Counted from the stretch's first letter, positions 16,934 through 25,705 are shown. The stretch is 64,000 bases of DNA from Microbacterium sp. BR1 (GCF_002812725.1 NZ_NMUN01000009.1:248001-312000), one strand, 5' to 3'. Numbers and translations are program-made. Notes: a model not told the origin generated them from the sequence alone.

Positions 16934-18010
16934 ATGAGGAAGGCCGAGCCCATCGCGTTGACGACGCGGCCCACTGTCAGCGTCGTCATCCCGTGCTACA
17001 ACTACGGGCACTTCCTCCCGAACGCCGTGGAGAGCGTGGCTACCCAAGAAGGCGTCGACGTCGACGTCCTGATCGTGGACGACGCCTCGACAGACGACAG
17101 CTTTCACGTCGCCGAAGAATTGGCGTCGCGGTTTTCTCGCGTGCGGGTCGTCCGCAATGAGGAAAACCTCGGTCTCATCGGCACGGCAAACAAGGGTCTC
17201 GCGACGGTCACCGGCACGTACGCGCTGCTGATATCCGCCGACGACGCCCTCGCGCCGGGCGCACTCGCGCGTGCAGCGGCGCTGATGGAAGCGAATCCCG
17301 ACGTCGGGCTCACCTACGGTCCGGTGAACTACACCACCGAGGCGGAGCTGCCCCAGGAAGTGCCGGACCCCGCAAGCCACTGGGTGATCTGGGACGGCGT
17401 CGAATGGGCGAGTCGCCTGTATCGCAACGCCGAAAACCAGATCTATTCACCGGAGGCGGTCGTCAGGACCTCCACGATGCGTGAGGTCGGCGACTACGAT
17501 CCGGCGCTGCCGTACACATCCGACGTGGAGATGTGGCTCAGATTCGCTGCGCGCGCGAAGGTCGGCTTCATCGCCGGCACCGTGCAGGCGTACTACCGTG
17601 TGCACGGTTCGAACATGTCCATGACTCAGGGCGGTATGACCGGCGAGCGACGACAGCTGCGTGAGCTGCGTCACCGGATGGACGCCTTCGAGTCTGCCTC
17701 GAAGTGCTTCGCTCACGGCAAACGGTATCTTGCAGTCGCGCGGCGCGGCGCGGCAAAGTACGCGCTTCTTCTCGCGCGGATCGAACGGGACTCGTCCCCG
17801 GAATCCGGCGAGTACATCGATGAGCTCGTCACATTCGCGGCGACCCTGGATCCGACCGCCAGGCTGCGTGCCGCATGGGCGGCCTCCGGCACTCGCAGAC
17901 GCCTCGCGCGCATCCTCACCCGCACCGGGGCGCGAAGCCTGGTGGTGTTGCCGCGTGTTCTCGCGACGGGGCGCCGACGCGTCCGCAACGAGGACACCGG
18001 CGTCCATTGA
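16934..18010 (+). CDS. Glycosyltransferase family 2
   Basis: A 358-residue GT-A enzyme. The N-terminal domain carries TVSVVIPCYNYGHFLPNAVESV, VDVLIVDDASTDDSF, NLGLIGTANKGL, LLISADDALAPG (DxD position reads SADD) and, after an insertion, PALPYTSDVEMWLRFAARAKVGFI. The last 90 residues are basic and probably bind membrane or partners. The ATG at 16934 is preceded by CGGAGGG. The protein resembles SpsA/Chondroitin-type family 2 enzymes of capsule loci. Its neighbours are a deacetylase (divergent) and an acyltransferase downstream, a set suited to building and modifying an amino-sugar polymer. Confidence 0.87.
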   Translation: MRKAEPIALTTRPTVSVVIPCYNYGHFLPNAVESVATQEGVDVDVLIVDDASTDDSFHVAEELASRFSRVRVVRNEENLGLIGTANKGLATVTGTYALLISADDALAPGALARAAALMEANPDVGLTYGPVNYTTEAELPQEVPDPASHWVIWDGVEWASRLYRNAENQIYSPEAVVRTSTMREVGDYDPALPYTSDVEMWLRFAARAKVGFIAGTVQAYYRVHGSNMSMTQGGMTGERRQLRELRHRMDAFESASKCFAHGKRYLAVARRGAAKYALLLARIERDSSPESGEYIDELVTFAATLDPTARLRAAWAASGTRRRLARILTRTGARSLVVLPRVLATGRRRVRNEDTGVH

Positions 18011-18056
18011 TGTGTCACGCAGGCACGCTCCGCGCGAGCGCCTCTCCAGCGACTGC

Positions 18057-18062
18057 TAGCTT
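18057..18062 (+). promoter_or_regulatory. Candidate -10 element (TAGCTT)
   Basis: TAGCTT ends 12 nt before the GTG at 18075, so the transcript would have a leader of about 5-6 nt, nearly leaderless. Confidence 0.35.
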
Positions 18063-18074
18063 GTAGGGCGAACG

Positions 18075-19127
18075 GTGATGCTACCAAGTGAAGGCGGGAC
18101 CACGTTGGGTGCGGTCGAGAGTCTGAGCCTCATGACCGAATCGCTGCGGGCTCGGCTGCGGGGGCTGCGGGTCGTCATCGAGGAGACGCCAAGCGCCGAG
18201 TTCCAGGACGCGCTCGAGCATCTCGTACCAGCCGACGATGAGGTCGCGCGCCTCGTGCATCGCACGCTCTCGGAGCCGACGAGCGTGCCCAAGAAGAACG
18301 TCATCGTGATGCAGCGCGGTGAACCGATCCTGGCGACGACGGTCCGGGCACGCCAGGACCGCTGGGAGATCGCGACGACGACCGTCGCCCCGACGCTGCC
18401 GATCCCGTGTCTAGAGGGGATGCTCGAGCCCGCCCTATCCTCACTCGGGCTGCGCATTCTCATCGTGGATCACGTCGGTGACGCGCACGCGGACTTCGCG
18501 CGTCACCGCCTCGTACCGTTCGACTCCTATGTCGCGACGCTGAACGGGTTCGACTTCGAGGCGTACTGGCGCTCCACCCGGCTGTGGGAAGACCTCCGAC
18601 GCGTCGAGCGCAAGACAGCGGAGTGGGACATCGTGCACGACGACCCAGCGACGCTGGAGTGGTCTATCGACACGTGGGAGGGCCGCTGGACCGATCATCC
18701 GAATGACGAAGCCGGTGCGGCCGACGATCTGCGGGCGCTGTGGCCCGAACTGCTGCGCAGGAAGCGGCTCATGTCGACCGCGCTCGTCATGCCCGACGGC
18801 AGCGCGGTGGCGTCAACGGTCAATATCATCGACGGCGACACGCTCGTGGGACTGATCACCGCTCGGGATGTGGCGATGCCGACTTCCACCGGATCCGTCG
18901 GCACTCGAGTCGCCGTCGAGTGCTTCAATGCGGCTCGGAGCGCCGGACTGGCAAAGGTCGACATCGGCGGCTACCACGACCACTACAAGCGCCGCCTCAC
19001 CCCAGCGGGAAGAGTCGCGTACGGGGTGGAGATCGAGCCGCGAATCTTCTCCGCGGGTATGGCTGAGCGTGCCGAGCACATTGCGCGATCCACGAAGCGC
19101 GGGCTCCGCAGGCTCGCACGTCGGTGA
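18075..19127 (+). CDS. FemAB/CelD-like GNAT-fold acyltransferase
   Basis: A 350-residue protein of the BioF2-like (Acetyltransf_6, CelD/BcsL, FemAB-related) group. The C-terminal GNAT half (about 170-330) has ALVMPDGSAVASTVNIIDGDTLVGLITARD, FNAARSAGLAKVDIGGYHDHYKRRLTP and a basic tail. In known relatives this fold transfers acyl or aminoacyl groups to cell-envelope polymers. The acyl donor and acceptor here are unknown. The N-terminal third is diverged. GTG at 18075 is immediately followed by ATG at 18078 in frame, so either could be used. It is one of three such proteins in the locus, the other two being the tandem pair at 25706 and 26931. Confidence 0.72.
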   Translation: MMLPSEGGTTLGAVESLSLMTESLRARLRGLRVVIEETPSAEFQDALEHLVPADDEVARLVHRTLSEPTSVPKKNVIVMQRGEPILATTVRARQDRWEIATTTVAPTLPIPCLEGMLEPALSSLGLRILIVDHVGDAHADFARHRLVPFDSYVATLNGFDFEAYWRSTRLWEDLRRVERKTAEWDIVHDDPATLEWSIDTWEGRWTDHPNDEAGAADDLRALWPELLRRKRLMSTALVMPDGSAVASTVNIIDGDTLVGLITARDVAMPTSTGSVGTRVAVECFNAARSAGLAKVDIGGYHDHYKRRLTPAGRVAYGVEIEPRIFSAGMAERAEHIARSTKRGLRRLARR

Positions 19128-19170
19128 CACGGCGCGCCGTTCGTTAGCATCCGCGCGCGAAGCACGTCGT

Positions 19171-20277
19171 CTAGAGCAGCGCGAGCACGGTCTCCGCGAC
19201 GTATTGCTGATCTTCGACCGTGATGCCCGGATACATCGGCAGGCTCACGATCTCGTCGGCGAACGCCTCGGCTCGCAGGAAGCTGCCCGGGCCCTGCGCG
19301 AGGAACCCGAAGGCAGGCAGCAGGTGGATGGGCCTGGGGTAGTGGATGCCCGCGCCGATCCCGGCGTCCGAGAGTCCCGCGAGCATGCGATCCCGGTTGG
19401 ATACCCGGACGACATACAGATGGAAGACGTGCTCGTTGCCATCGGCGACGCCGGGGAGCCGGATGCGCGCGTCGCCGCCCAGCAACTCGCCGTATACGTT
19501 CGCGGCTTCACGCCGCAACCGGTTCCACTCGTCGAGGTGAGCGAGTTTGGCCGTCAGGACAACCGCCTGAATGCTGTCGAGTCGTGAATTGCGTCCCAGC
19601 AGACTGTGCTCGTACCTCGCTACGCCCCCGTGGTTACGCAGCTTTCGGACGGTATCGGCGAGCTCTCCGTCGTTCGTCAGAACCGCGCCCGCGTCGCCGA
19701 ACGCACCCAGGTTCTTGCCCGGGTAGAAGCTGGTCCCTGCGAGATCGCCGAGGCTCCCGGCCATCTCGCCGTAGCGCCGAGCGCCCTGCGACTGCGCGGC
19801 GTCTTCGAGAATGAGGACCCCGTCGCCCACCACCGCACGCAGCGCCTCGACCGGCGCCGCCTGTCCGTAGAGGTGGACCGCCGCCACCATCCGCGTGCGG
19901 GGCGTCAGCGCGTCGGCGACGGCCTCTACCGAGATCAGGTAGTCGTCGGTGCAGTCGACGAGCACCGGCACGGCGCCGACCCGCGCAACGGCCTCCGCGG
20001 TCGCGGCGAACGTGTTCGCCGGGAGGATGACTTCATCGCCCTCTCCGATGTGAGCAGCCTCGAGGGCGAGTTCGAGGGCGTCCGTGCCGTTGCCGACGCC
20101 GAGGCAGTGCTCGACACCGCTATAACTCGCAAAGGCGCGCTCGAAGGCATCGGCGTCGTCGCCGAGGATGAAGCTCGACCTGTCGATGACGCGCCCGATC
20201 GCCGCATCCGCCTCGGCACGGATGCGGGCGGTCTGCCAGCCCAGATCGACCAAGGGGACGGTACGCCGTTCGGTCAT
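19171..20277 (-). CDS. DegT/DnrJ/EryC1-family sugar aminotransferase (QdtB/WbpE-like)
   Basis: A 368-residue PLP enzyme that would convert a nucleotide-linked 3- or 4-keto sugar to the amino sugar with glutamate as donor. Motifs: VPLVDLGWQTARI at the start, GVGNGTDALELAL, ILPANTFAATAEAV, HLYGQ, ILEDAAQSQGA (PLP-contacting Asp) and SFYPGKNLGAFGDAG with the internal aldimine Lys188. RNSRLDSIQA and HLYVVR are usual in this family. The order of motifs is closest to WbpE/QdtB/FdtB (3-aminotransferases). GAGGAG upstream of the ATG at 20277 sets the start; the frame is open much further upstream but without coding character. Confidence 0.92.
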   Translation of the reverse strand: MTERRTVPLVDLGWQTARIRAEADAAIGRVIDRSSFILGDDADAFERAFASYSGVEHCLGVGNGTDALELALEAAHIGEGDEVILPANTFAATAEAVARVGAVPVLVDCTDDYLISVEAVADALTPRTRMVAAVHLYGQAAPVEALRAVVGDGVLILEDAAQSQGARRYGEMAGSLGDLAGTSFYPGKNLGAFGDAGAVLTNDGELADTVRKLRNHGGVARYEHSLLGRNSRLDSIQAVVLTAKLAHLDEWNRLRREAANVYGELLGGDARIRLPGVADGNEHVFHLYVVRVSNRDRMLAGLSDAGIGAGIHYPRPIHLLPAFGFLAQGPGSFLRAEAFADEIVSLPMYPGITVEDQQYVAETVLALL

Positions 20278-20431
20278 GCTGACAACTCCTCGTTTCCAGG
20301 ACGGTCTGACACCGACACTACCGCCGCTTTCCCCACTGCCTCGCGCTGCGACCGACGTCCACGATGATGCGACTGCGCTCCAGCCGATTCCATCACCTCC
20401 GTGCGCAGGCCGGTGAGGTCTTGAACGCTTG

Positions 20432-20437
20432 TACCAT
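20432..20437 (+). promoter_or_regulatory. Candidate -10 element (TACCAT) upstream of the GH16 gene
   Basis: TACCAT would start transcription near 20444, just ahead of GAGGGGG and the GTG of the 38-codon small ORF. It lies in the divergent gap between the aminotransferase and the GH16 lipoprotein genes. Confidence 0.45.
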
Positions 20438-20457
20438 TGCATCCGAGGGGGTACCAG

Positions 20458-20574
20458 GTGACCAAGAAGCGTGTGGGCGGGTCGGCCGGAATAGATGACG
20501 GGGTGCCATCCGATGGTTCCGGGGGAGACCAGAGGGACGCCCGCTACGCCCTCCGGCCGTATGCGCGAGCGTGA
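20458..20574 (+). CDS. Possible 38-codon leader ORF overlapping the GH16 gene
   Basis: GTG at 20458, preceded by GAGGGG 7 nt upstream and a TACCAT -10, opens a 38-codon frame rich in Gly, Asp and Arg (begins MTKKRVGGSAGIDDG). It ends with TGA at 20572-20574, 11-14 nt inside the GH16 frame that starts at 20561. That layout would allow translational coupling: ribosomes ending here could restart at the ATG. The peptide resembles nothing I know. It could also be simply the untranslated leader with a chance ORF. Confidence 0.3.
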   Translation: MTKKRVGGSAGIDDGVPSDGSGGDQRDARYALRPYARA

Positions 20575-21508
20575 CCGTCGTTTGTCGCCCCGCTCCAGAT
20601 CGGCGGTGAGCGTGATTGCCGCGGCGGCGTTGCTGCTGAGCGGTTGTTCGGCGCAGCCCGCGGTCGGCCGACCGTCGCCGGACACCGGCGCGCCGTCACC
20701 GTCTTCGTCGGCGGGCTCGCCGACGAAGCCTGTCGAGGCCGGCGAGGGGCTCGTCTGGTCGGAGGAGTTCGACACACCAGGGTCGCCGTCGACGCTCTGG
20801 AAGCGCATGGAGGGCGCGGGCGGATGGGGCAACGAGGAGTTGCAGAACTACACCGCGTCCGACGAGAACTCCTATGTCGCCGACGGCATCCTGCACATCG
20901 TGGCGAGGAAAGCGCCCTCCGTCGATGCATCGGGCACCTCGTCGGACTACACTTCGGCACGGCTGATGACTTACGCCGCGTTCCGCTATGGTCGCATCGA
21001 GGCGCGCATCGCGGTGCCGGCTGCCTCGGGCCTGTGGTCGGCGTTCTGGATGCTCGGTACATTCAGCGCCCCGGACGCCAGCTGGCCTGGCGTGGGCGAA
21101 CTCGACCTCATGGAGTACGTCGATCAGGCCCGTGATCTGAACAACGGGGTCGTCGGTGCGAAGAAGGACGGCTCTGCCTGGAGTCGGGTCGAGTCGCATC
21201 CGAACCCCGCGGGCTGGAGCGGAGACTGGCACGTGTACGCCGTCGAATGGACGGCGGATTCGGTGACCTATTCAGTCGACGATCAAACACTCGGCGTGAT
21301 CCGCAAGGCGGACCTCGAGTCCGACCAGCTCTGGAGCTTCGACAACCCGGCACACATCATCATGAACATCGCCGTCGGAGGGAGATGGCCAGACCCGCGC
21401 ATCGCCGATGAACTGCTTCCCGCGGACTATCTCGTCGACTATGTCCGCGTGTACGACTCCGAGGTTCACGAGGTACCCCAGTCGTGGCTGCCACCTCCGG
21501 CGGACTAG
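20561..21508 (+). CDS. GH16-family glycoside hydrolase, secreted lipoprotein
   Basis: A 315-residue exported lipoprotein. Residues 1-29 are a type II signal peptide with basic start, hydrophobic core and lipobox LLSGC (Cys29). A Ser/Pro/Gly-rich linker follows to about residue 60. The GH16 domain contains LVWSEEFDTPG, GWGNEELQNYT, YGRIEARI, GLWSAFWMLG and the catalytic bulge GELDLMEY (Glu180, Asp182, Glu185 as E-x-D-x-x-E). It then has WSGDWHVYAVEW. GH16 lipoproteins cleave or transglycosylate beta-1,3/1,4-glucans and galactans. In this locus it may trim or depolymerise the exported polymer. The ATG choice is moderate; an earlier in-frame ATG is at 20513. Confidence 0.9.
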   Translation: MRERDRRLSPRSRSAVSVIAAAALLLSGCSAQPAVGRPSPDTGAPSPSSSAGSPTKPVEAGEGLVWSEEFDTPGSPSTLWKRMEGAGGWGNEELQNYTASDENSYVADGILHIVARKAPSVDASGTSSDYTSARLMTYAAFRYGRIEARIAVPAASGLWSAFWMLGTFSAPDASWPGVGELDLMEYVDQARDLNNGVVGAKKDGSAWSRVESHPNPAGWSGDWHVYAVEWTADSVTYSVDDQTLGVIRKADLESDQLWSFDNPAHIIMNIAVGGRWPDPRIADELLPADYLVDYVRVYDSEVHEVPQSWLPPPAD

Positions 21509-22635
21509 CGCGCTGAGGCTCCGCGAAGAACGTCGATCACGCGATCCTGCTCGACGGCGGTCATCTGATGGAATACGGGCAGGATGAGGGTGTTGTCCGT
21601 GAGCCGCTCGGTGACCGGAAGCACGACGTCGATGTGGTCGTAGGCGGGTTCCCGGTGCGTCGACATGATGCCACGACGCGCCGAGACGTCGGCATCTCCC
21701 AGAGCGACAAGCAGTTCCTCTCGAGTGAGCGGGTACTCGCTACACACCTCGACCCAGAACGACTGGAAGTTGGCGGTGCCATATTCAGGATCGGCGACCG
21801 CGCGGAGGCCATCGATCTCGGAGATCGCGCTCGCATAGGTCGCCGCGATCTCGCGTCGACGCTGAACGACCTCGTCGAGTCTCCCCAGTTGGACGAGCCC
21901 GACCGCCGCCTGCAGATCGGTCATGCGGAAGTTGAAGCCGATCTCGGTGTACTCCTCGGGGGGCGACACGACGCTGGCATGGCGCGCGGCCGCCGAGGCG
22001 CTCATCGCATGCTCGCGGAGCTTGCGTGCCCGATCCGCCCAATCGGCGCGCGAAGTGGTGATCATCCCGCCTTCGCCGGTCGTCAAGATCTTGCGCGGGT
22101 GGAACGACCACGCGGCGATCTCGGCGCCGGCACCGACGGGACGGCCCTTGTATGTCGATCCCGCACCGCAGGCGGCGTCCTCGACGACGACGATGCTGAG
22201 CGGGTCACACACGGCACGGATCGCGTCGATGTCGACGGGAACGCCGCCCTGATCCACGGCGATGACGGCGCGGGTGCTCGGTGTGAGTGCTTCCCGGACC
22301 GTCGCCGCGGTGAGGTTTCCGGTCACCGGGTCGACGTCGGCGAATACCGGATTGGCTCCGACGTACGTGGGAGCGTTCGCGGTTGCGATGAACGAGAAGG
22401 ACGGCACCACCACGTCGTCCCCCGCGACCACGCCGGCGACCTTGAGCGCCAGGTGCAGGCCGGTGGTGCAGTTCGACACGGCGACGGCGTGCGCCGCCTG
22501 CTGCTTCTCGGCGAAGGCAGCCTCGAATGCCGCGACCTTCGGGCCCTGAGCGACCCAACCCGACTCGATCACCTCGGTCACCGCCGCGATCTCTTCCGCG
22601 CCCAGCCAGGGACGCATGACGTTGATCCGACTCAT
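21505..22635 (-). CDS. DegT/DnrJ/EryC1/StrS-family aminotransferase
   Basis: A 376-residue PLP-dependent sugar aminotransferase. It opens INVMRPWLGAEEIAAVTEVIESGWVAQGPKVAAFE, the classical DegT entry. VSNCTTGLHLAL, VVPSFSFIATANAPTYVGA, VVVEDAACGAGSTYKGRPVG and WSFHPRKILTTGEGG (Lys182 forms the aldimine) follow. NFRMTDLQAAVGLVQL is also typical. The PERKK-type signature looks closer to 4-aminotransferases (ArnB/PglE/VioA group) than the paralogue at 19171, but this is tentative. The ATG overlaps the end of the epimerase gene by 4 nt (ATGA). Its stop codon shares bases with the convergent GH16 stop. Confidence 0.92.
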   Translation of the reverse strand: MSRINVMRPWLGAEEIAAVTEVIESGWVAQGPKVAAFEAAFAEKQQAAHAVAVSNCTTGLHLALKVAGVVAGDDVVVPSFSFIATANAPTYVGANPVFADVDPVTGNLTAATVREALTPSTRAVIAVDQGGVPVDIDAIRAVCDPLSIVVVEDAACGAGSTYKGRPVGAGAEIAAWSFHPRKILTTGEGGMITTSRADWADRARKLREHAMSASAAARHASVVSPPEEYTEIGFNFRMTDLQAAVGLVQLGRLDEVVQRRREIAATYASAISEIDGLRAVADPEYGTANFQSFWVEVCSEYPLTREELLVALGDADVSARRGIMSTHREPAYDHIDVVLPVTERLTDNTLILPVFHQMTAVEQDRVIDVLRGASAR

Positions 22636-23633
22636 GCGCCGGTCTTCGCGGTCGTGCGTCCCGCCGAGATCTCGTCCCGCAACGGCCGCCACCACTCGAC
22701 GAGCTCACGAAGGCCCTGCTCTAAGTCGGTCGTGGCCCGGAATCCCAGGTCACGTTCTGCCGAGGACGTATCTGCCAAACGGCGCACGACATCGTTCACG
22801 CCGCGAGCGGGCCCGAACTCGACCGAAAGGTCCGAGCCCATCACCTTGAGGAGCATTTCGGCGAGCTCGAGAAGACTTGTCTCGGTGCCGCTCGCGATGT
22901 TGTAGACGCCCTCGTCGACGGCACTCTGCGCGGCAAGGATGTTCGCATGGGCGATATCGGTGCTGACGACGAAGTCCATCGTCTGCCTTCCGTCACCGAA
23001 GATGATCGGCGGCTTGCCGTCCGCGATGCGCTCCATCCAGCGCACGAGTACCTCGGTGTAGAACCCATGGACATCCATTCGGGGTCCGTACACGTTGAAG
23101 TAGCGGAGCAGCACGTAGTTGAGACCGTACATCGCCCGGAAGCTCTTCGTCATGCCTTCGTTGAAGGTTTTCGCCGCGCCGTAGAAGGTGTCGTTGTTAT
23201 AGGGATGATGACGCTCTGTGGTGGGGAAAGACTCCGCCATCCCGTACACGGACGCCGATGAGGCGGCGATGAGCTTGGCAACCCCATGCTCCGCAGACGC
23301 CTCGAGCACGTTGAACGTCGCATCAACCATCGTCTCGAGCGCCAGGCGGGGCTCCTCCGCGCACTGCGTGATGCGGATCGCCGCCTGATGGAAGACGACG
23401 TCCTTCCCCCTCACCGTGTCGTGCACCGTGTCGCGATCGCGAACGTCCCCTTCGATGAGGGTGACCCTGCCGGACGCGAGCGCGTCGTCGAGGTTCGCGA
23501 CCCGGCCACGAACGAGGTTGTCCAGAACGTCGACGTGAGCGACCCCCGCGTCGAGGAGCTGGTCGACCAGGGTCGATCCGATTGTGCCGGCTCCACCCGT
23601 GACGAGGACGTTGGCGCCTGCGAGTTCGGTCAT
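22632..23633 (-). CDS. NAD-dependent epimerase/dehydratase (extended SDR)
   Basis: A 333-residue nucleotide-sugar-modifying SDR. The cofactor site is NVLVTGGAGTIGSTLVDQLLDAG near the N terminus, with DNLVRG after the second strand. DVVFHQAAIRITQ and AASSASVYG supply the fold and catalytic Ser. HHPYNNDTFYGAAKTFNEG holds the Y-x3-K pair. NVYGPRMD and GDGRQTMDFV are typical of UDP-GlcNAc/UDP-Glc 4-epimerases and related enzymes. It would supply an epimerised nucleotide sugar to the aminotransferases beside it. The ATG overlaps the stop of the upstream oxidoreductase (ATGA), and its own stop overlaps the next aminotransferase start: a tightly coupled three-gene operon. Confidence 0.92.
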   Translation of the reverse strand: MTELAGANVLVTGGAGTIGSTLVDQLLDAGVAHVDVLDNLVRGRVANLDDALASGRVTLIEGDVRDRDTVHDTVRGKDVVFHQAAIRITQCAEEPRLALETMVDATFNVLEASAEHGVAKLIAASSASVYGMAESFPTTERHHPYNNDTFYGAAKTFNEGMTKSFRAMYGLNYVLLRYFNVYGPRMDVHGFYTEVLVRWMERIADGKPPIIFGDGRQTMDFVVSTDIAHANILAAQSAVDEGVYNIASGTETSLLELAEMLLKVMGSDLSVEFGPARGVNDVVRRLADTSSAERDLGFRATTDLEQGLRELVEWWRPLRDEISAGRTTAKTGA

Positions 23634-24688
23634 ACGACACTCTCCTTGATATCGCTGTCGACAGTAACCAGCGCGCTGCCTGCGTCCAGGCTCCGCGTGG
23701 TCGCATCCAGGACGTTGAGCACACGAAGGGCCGCCAGGCCGTCGGTACGCGGGGGGCGTTCTTCGCGGATCGACGCGGCGAACTCGGCCACCATCAGCGA
23801 GAGTGCCTCTTTCTCGGGCAATGCCGGCACCCACGTGTCTCCGTAACGGTACGACACCTGAGCCGCAGCTCGCTCGGCGTCACCGGTCGCCGTGATGAAA
23901 TCGATGCCGCGGTCGTACATGCTCACCCGCTGGGTGGGGTTGAGGTCGTCCCATACCAGGGTCCGACGCGTGCCTCCGACGATGAGTTGACGGATCTTCG
24001 TCGGGCTCAGCCAGTTGGCGTGGACGTGGGCGATGACCCCATTTCCCAGCTGCATCACGAGATACCCGACGCATGCCTTGCCGAGGCCCAGTGGGTCGCC
24101 GCCGTGGGCCGAGACGCCCGAGGGTCGCAGTCCTCCCGGCAGGATGAAGTCGAGGATCGAGAGATCGTGCGGCGCGAGATCCCAGAACACATCGACGTCC
24201 GGCTGGACGAGTCCATGGTTGATTCGCACCGAGTCGACGAACGTGATGTCGCCGAGCTCACCTGCCTGGATGAGTTCGGCGATCTTCAGGACGGCGGGCG
24301 TGTAGCAGAACGTGTGATCGGCCATCAGAATCACGCCCGCCGCCGCGGCCGCGGCGACCATCTGCTCCCCGCTCTCGACATTGTCGGCGAGCGGCTTCTC
24401 GGTGAGAACGTGCTTGCCCGCGGCAATAGCGGCGAGGGCGATCGGCTTGTGCGTGCGGGCCGGCGTGGCGATCGCAACAGCATCGACGCCGTCCAGCGCG
24501 AGGGCCTCTTCTATCGAGCTGACCGCGACTGCGGTGCGTGTGGTCGATGCGAGCCGCTCGGCGCGTTCGAGATCGAGGTCGCACACCGCAATGACGTGCC
24601 AGTCATCGCCGAGATTGAAGTTGCGCACGAGGTTCGGACCCCAGTAGCCCGCGCCCACCACGACGACACCCAGCTGACCGTTGCCCAC
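23630..24688 (-). CDS. Gfo/Idh/MocA-family oxidoreductase (WbpB/WlbA-like)
   Basis: A 352-residue NAD(P)-dependent oxidoreductase. LGVVVVGAGYWGPNLVRNF is the Rossmann site, VDAVAIATPARTHKPIALAAI the second half, and LTEKPLADN holds the catalytic Lys. ADHTFCYTPAVLKIAELIQAGELG and DVFWDLAPHDLSILDF are characteristic of the WlbA/WbpB branch, which oxidises UDP-N-acetylglucosaminuronic acid at C3 before transamination. The adjacent aminotransferase, epimerase and acetyltransferase fit that chemistry. The GTG at 24688 follows GGGGGG; upstream frame lacks support. It is the first gene of the minus-strand operon and diverges from the acetyltransferase at 24804. Confidence 0.9.
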   Translation of the reverse strand: MGNGQLGVVVVGAGYWGPNLVRNFNLGDDWHVIAVCDLDLERAERLASTTRTAVAVSSIEEALALDGVDAVAIATPARTHKPIALAAIAAGKHVLTEKPLADNVESGEQMVAAAAAAGVILMADHTFCYTPAVLKIAELIQAGELGDITFVDSVRINHGLVQPDVDVFWDLAPHDLSILDFILPGGLRPSGVSAHGGDPLGLGKACVGYLVMQLGNGVIAHVHANWLSPTKIRQLIVGGTRRTLVWDDLNPTQRVSMYDRGIDFITATGDAERAAAQVSYRYGDTWVPALPEKEALSLMVAEFAASIREERPPRTDGLAALRVLNVLDATTRSLDAGSALVTVDSDIKESVV

Positions 24689-24803
24689 GAAGCCCCCCGA
24701 CCGGATCGAATCGACCCTCTCCCGCGCCCATGGTACGGGATGCCGCGTTCCGATAGTGTGCGACCATAGTCGGCCTGCGTTTCGGCCATGACCTGGAGAA
24801 GAC

Positions 24804-25409
24804 TTGACGAACCTACCCGAACCTCGAGTCGCCGCCTCCGCCGACGTCGATGAGCGCGCCGTCGTGGGCGCCGGCAGCGTCATTTGGCACCTGGCTCAGA
24901 TACGTGAGAACGCGCTCGTCGGCGAGGAGTGCGTCATCGGCCGCGGGGCCTATATCGGCCCGGGCACCCGACTCGGCAGGCGATGCAAGGTTCAGAACTA
25001 TGCGCTTCTCTACGAACCCGCCGTCCTAGAGGACGGGGTCTTCATCGGACCGGCCGTCGTCTTCACCAATGACTACTATCCGCGAGCCGTCAACCCGGAT
25101 GGATCTCTCAAGGACGCCAGCGACTGGGAGGCCGTCGGTGTGACCGTACGCGAAGGCGCCTCACTCGGCGCCCGATCCGTCGTCGTCGCGCCCGCCACGG
25201 TAGGGCGCTGGGCGTTGGTAGCCGCCGGCGCCGTCGTGACGAAAGACGTCCCCGACTTCGCCCTCGTCGCGGGAGTCCCCGCGCGGCGTATCGGCTGGGT
25301 CGGTCGTGCGGGCGCGCCGCTGGAGCGCCAGGGGGACGAGTGGGTGTGCCCTCGCTCGGGCGAGCGCTTCCGCGAAGTGGGGGGTGCTCTACGGAACGCG
25401 GAGGGCTGA
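24804..25409 (+). CDS. Left-handed beta-helix N-acetyltransferase (WlbB/WbpD-like)
   Basis: A 201-residue hexapeptide-repeat acetyltransferase. Repeats run from about residue 15 to 150: AAVVGAGSVIW-type turns, then VIGRGAYIGPGTRLGRRCKVQNYALLYEPAVLEDGVFIGPAVVFTND and later VREGASLGARSVVVAPATVGRWALVAAGAVVTKDVPDFALVAGVPARRIGWV. The arrangement matches WlbB/WbpD, which acetylates the 3-amino group of UDP-GlcNAc3NA using acetyl-CoA. The C-terminal tail has a possible Cys-x-x-S-G turn. Start is TTG at 24804, preceded by GGAGA 5 nt upstream. It diverges from the Gfo/Idh oxidoreductase and very likely acts in the same sugar pathway. Confidence 0.87.
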   Translation: MTNLPEPRVAASADVDERAVVGAGSVIWHLAQIRENALVGEECVIGRGAYIGPGTRLGRRCKVQNYALLYEPAVLEDGVFIGPAVVFTNDYYPRAVNPDGSLKDASDWEAVGVTVREGASLGARSVVVAPATVGRWALVAAGAVVTKDVPDFALVAGVPARRIGWVGRAGAPLERQGDEWVCPRSGERFREVGGALRNAEG

Positions 25410-25705
25410 CCCCCGGCGCAGCGGATGCATCGGTGGGACGACAGCAGGAACCTGCCGAGTCCTGTCTGGGACAGGATCCCTGAGGGCGATTCCGGGCGGC
25501 CTGGCTCTCTCATCGCGAGCGAACGCGACGAGCCAAAGCGGCATGTCTCGCTTCCACGACCTCTGGAGGGCGCGACGAGACCACGTCCACACCCAGACAA
25601 CGACCATCCGCTGCGACTCACCCATGCGACCGTGTTCGTGCCGTCATACTAGGCGTGTGCGTGTCGGGAACCTCCCGGGATCGGCACATTGTCCAGGAGG
25701 TGGGC

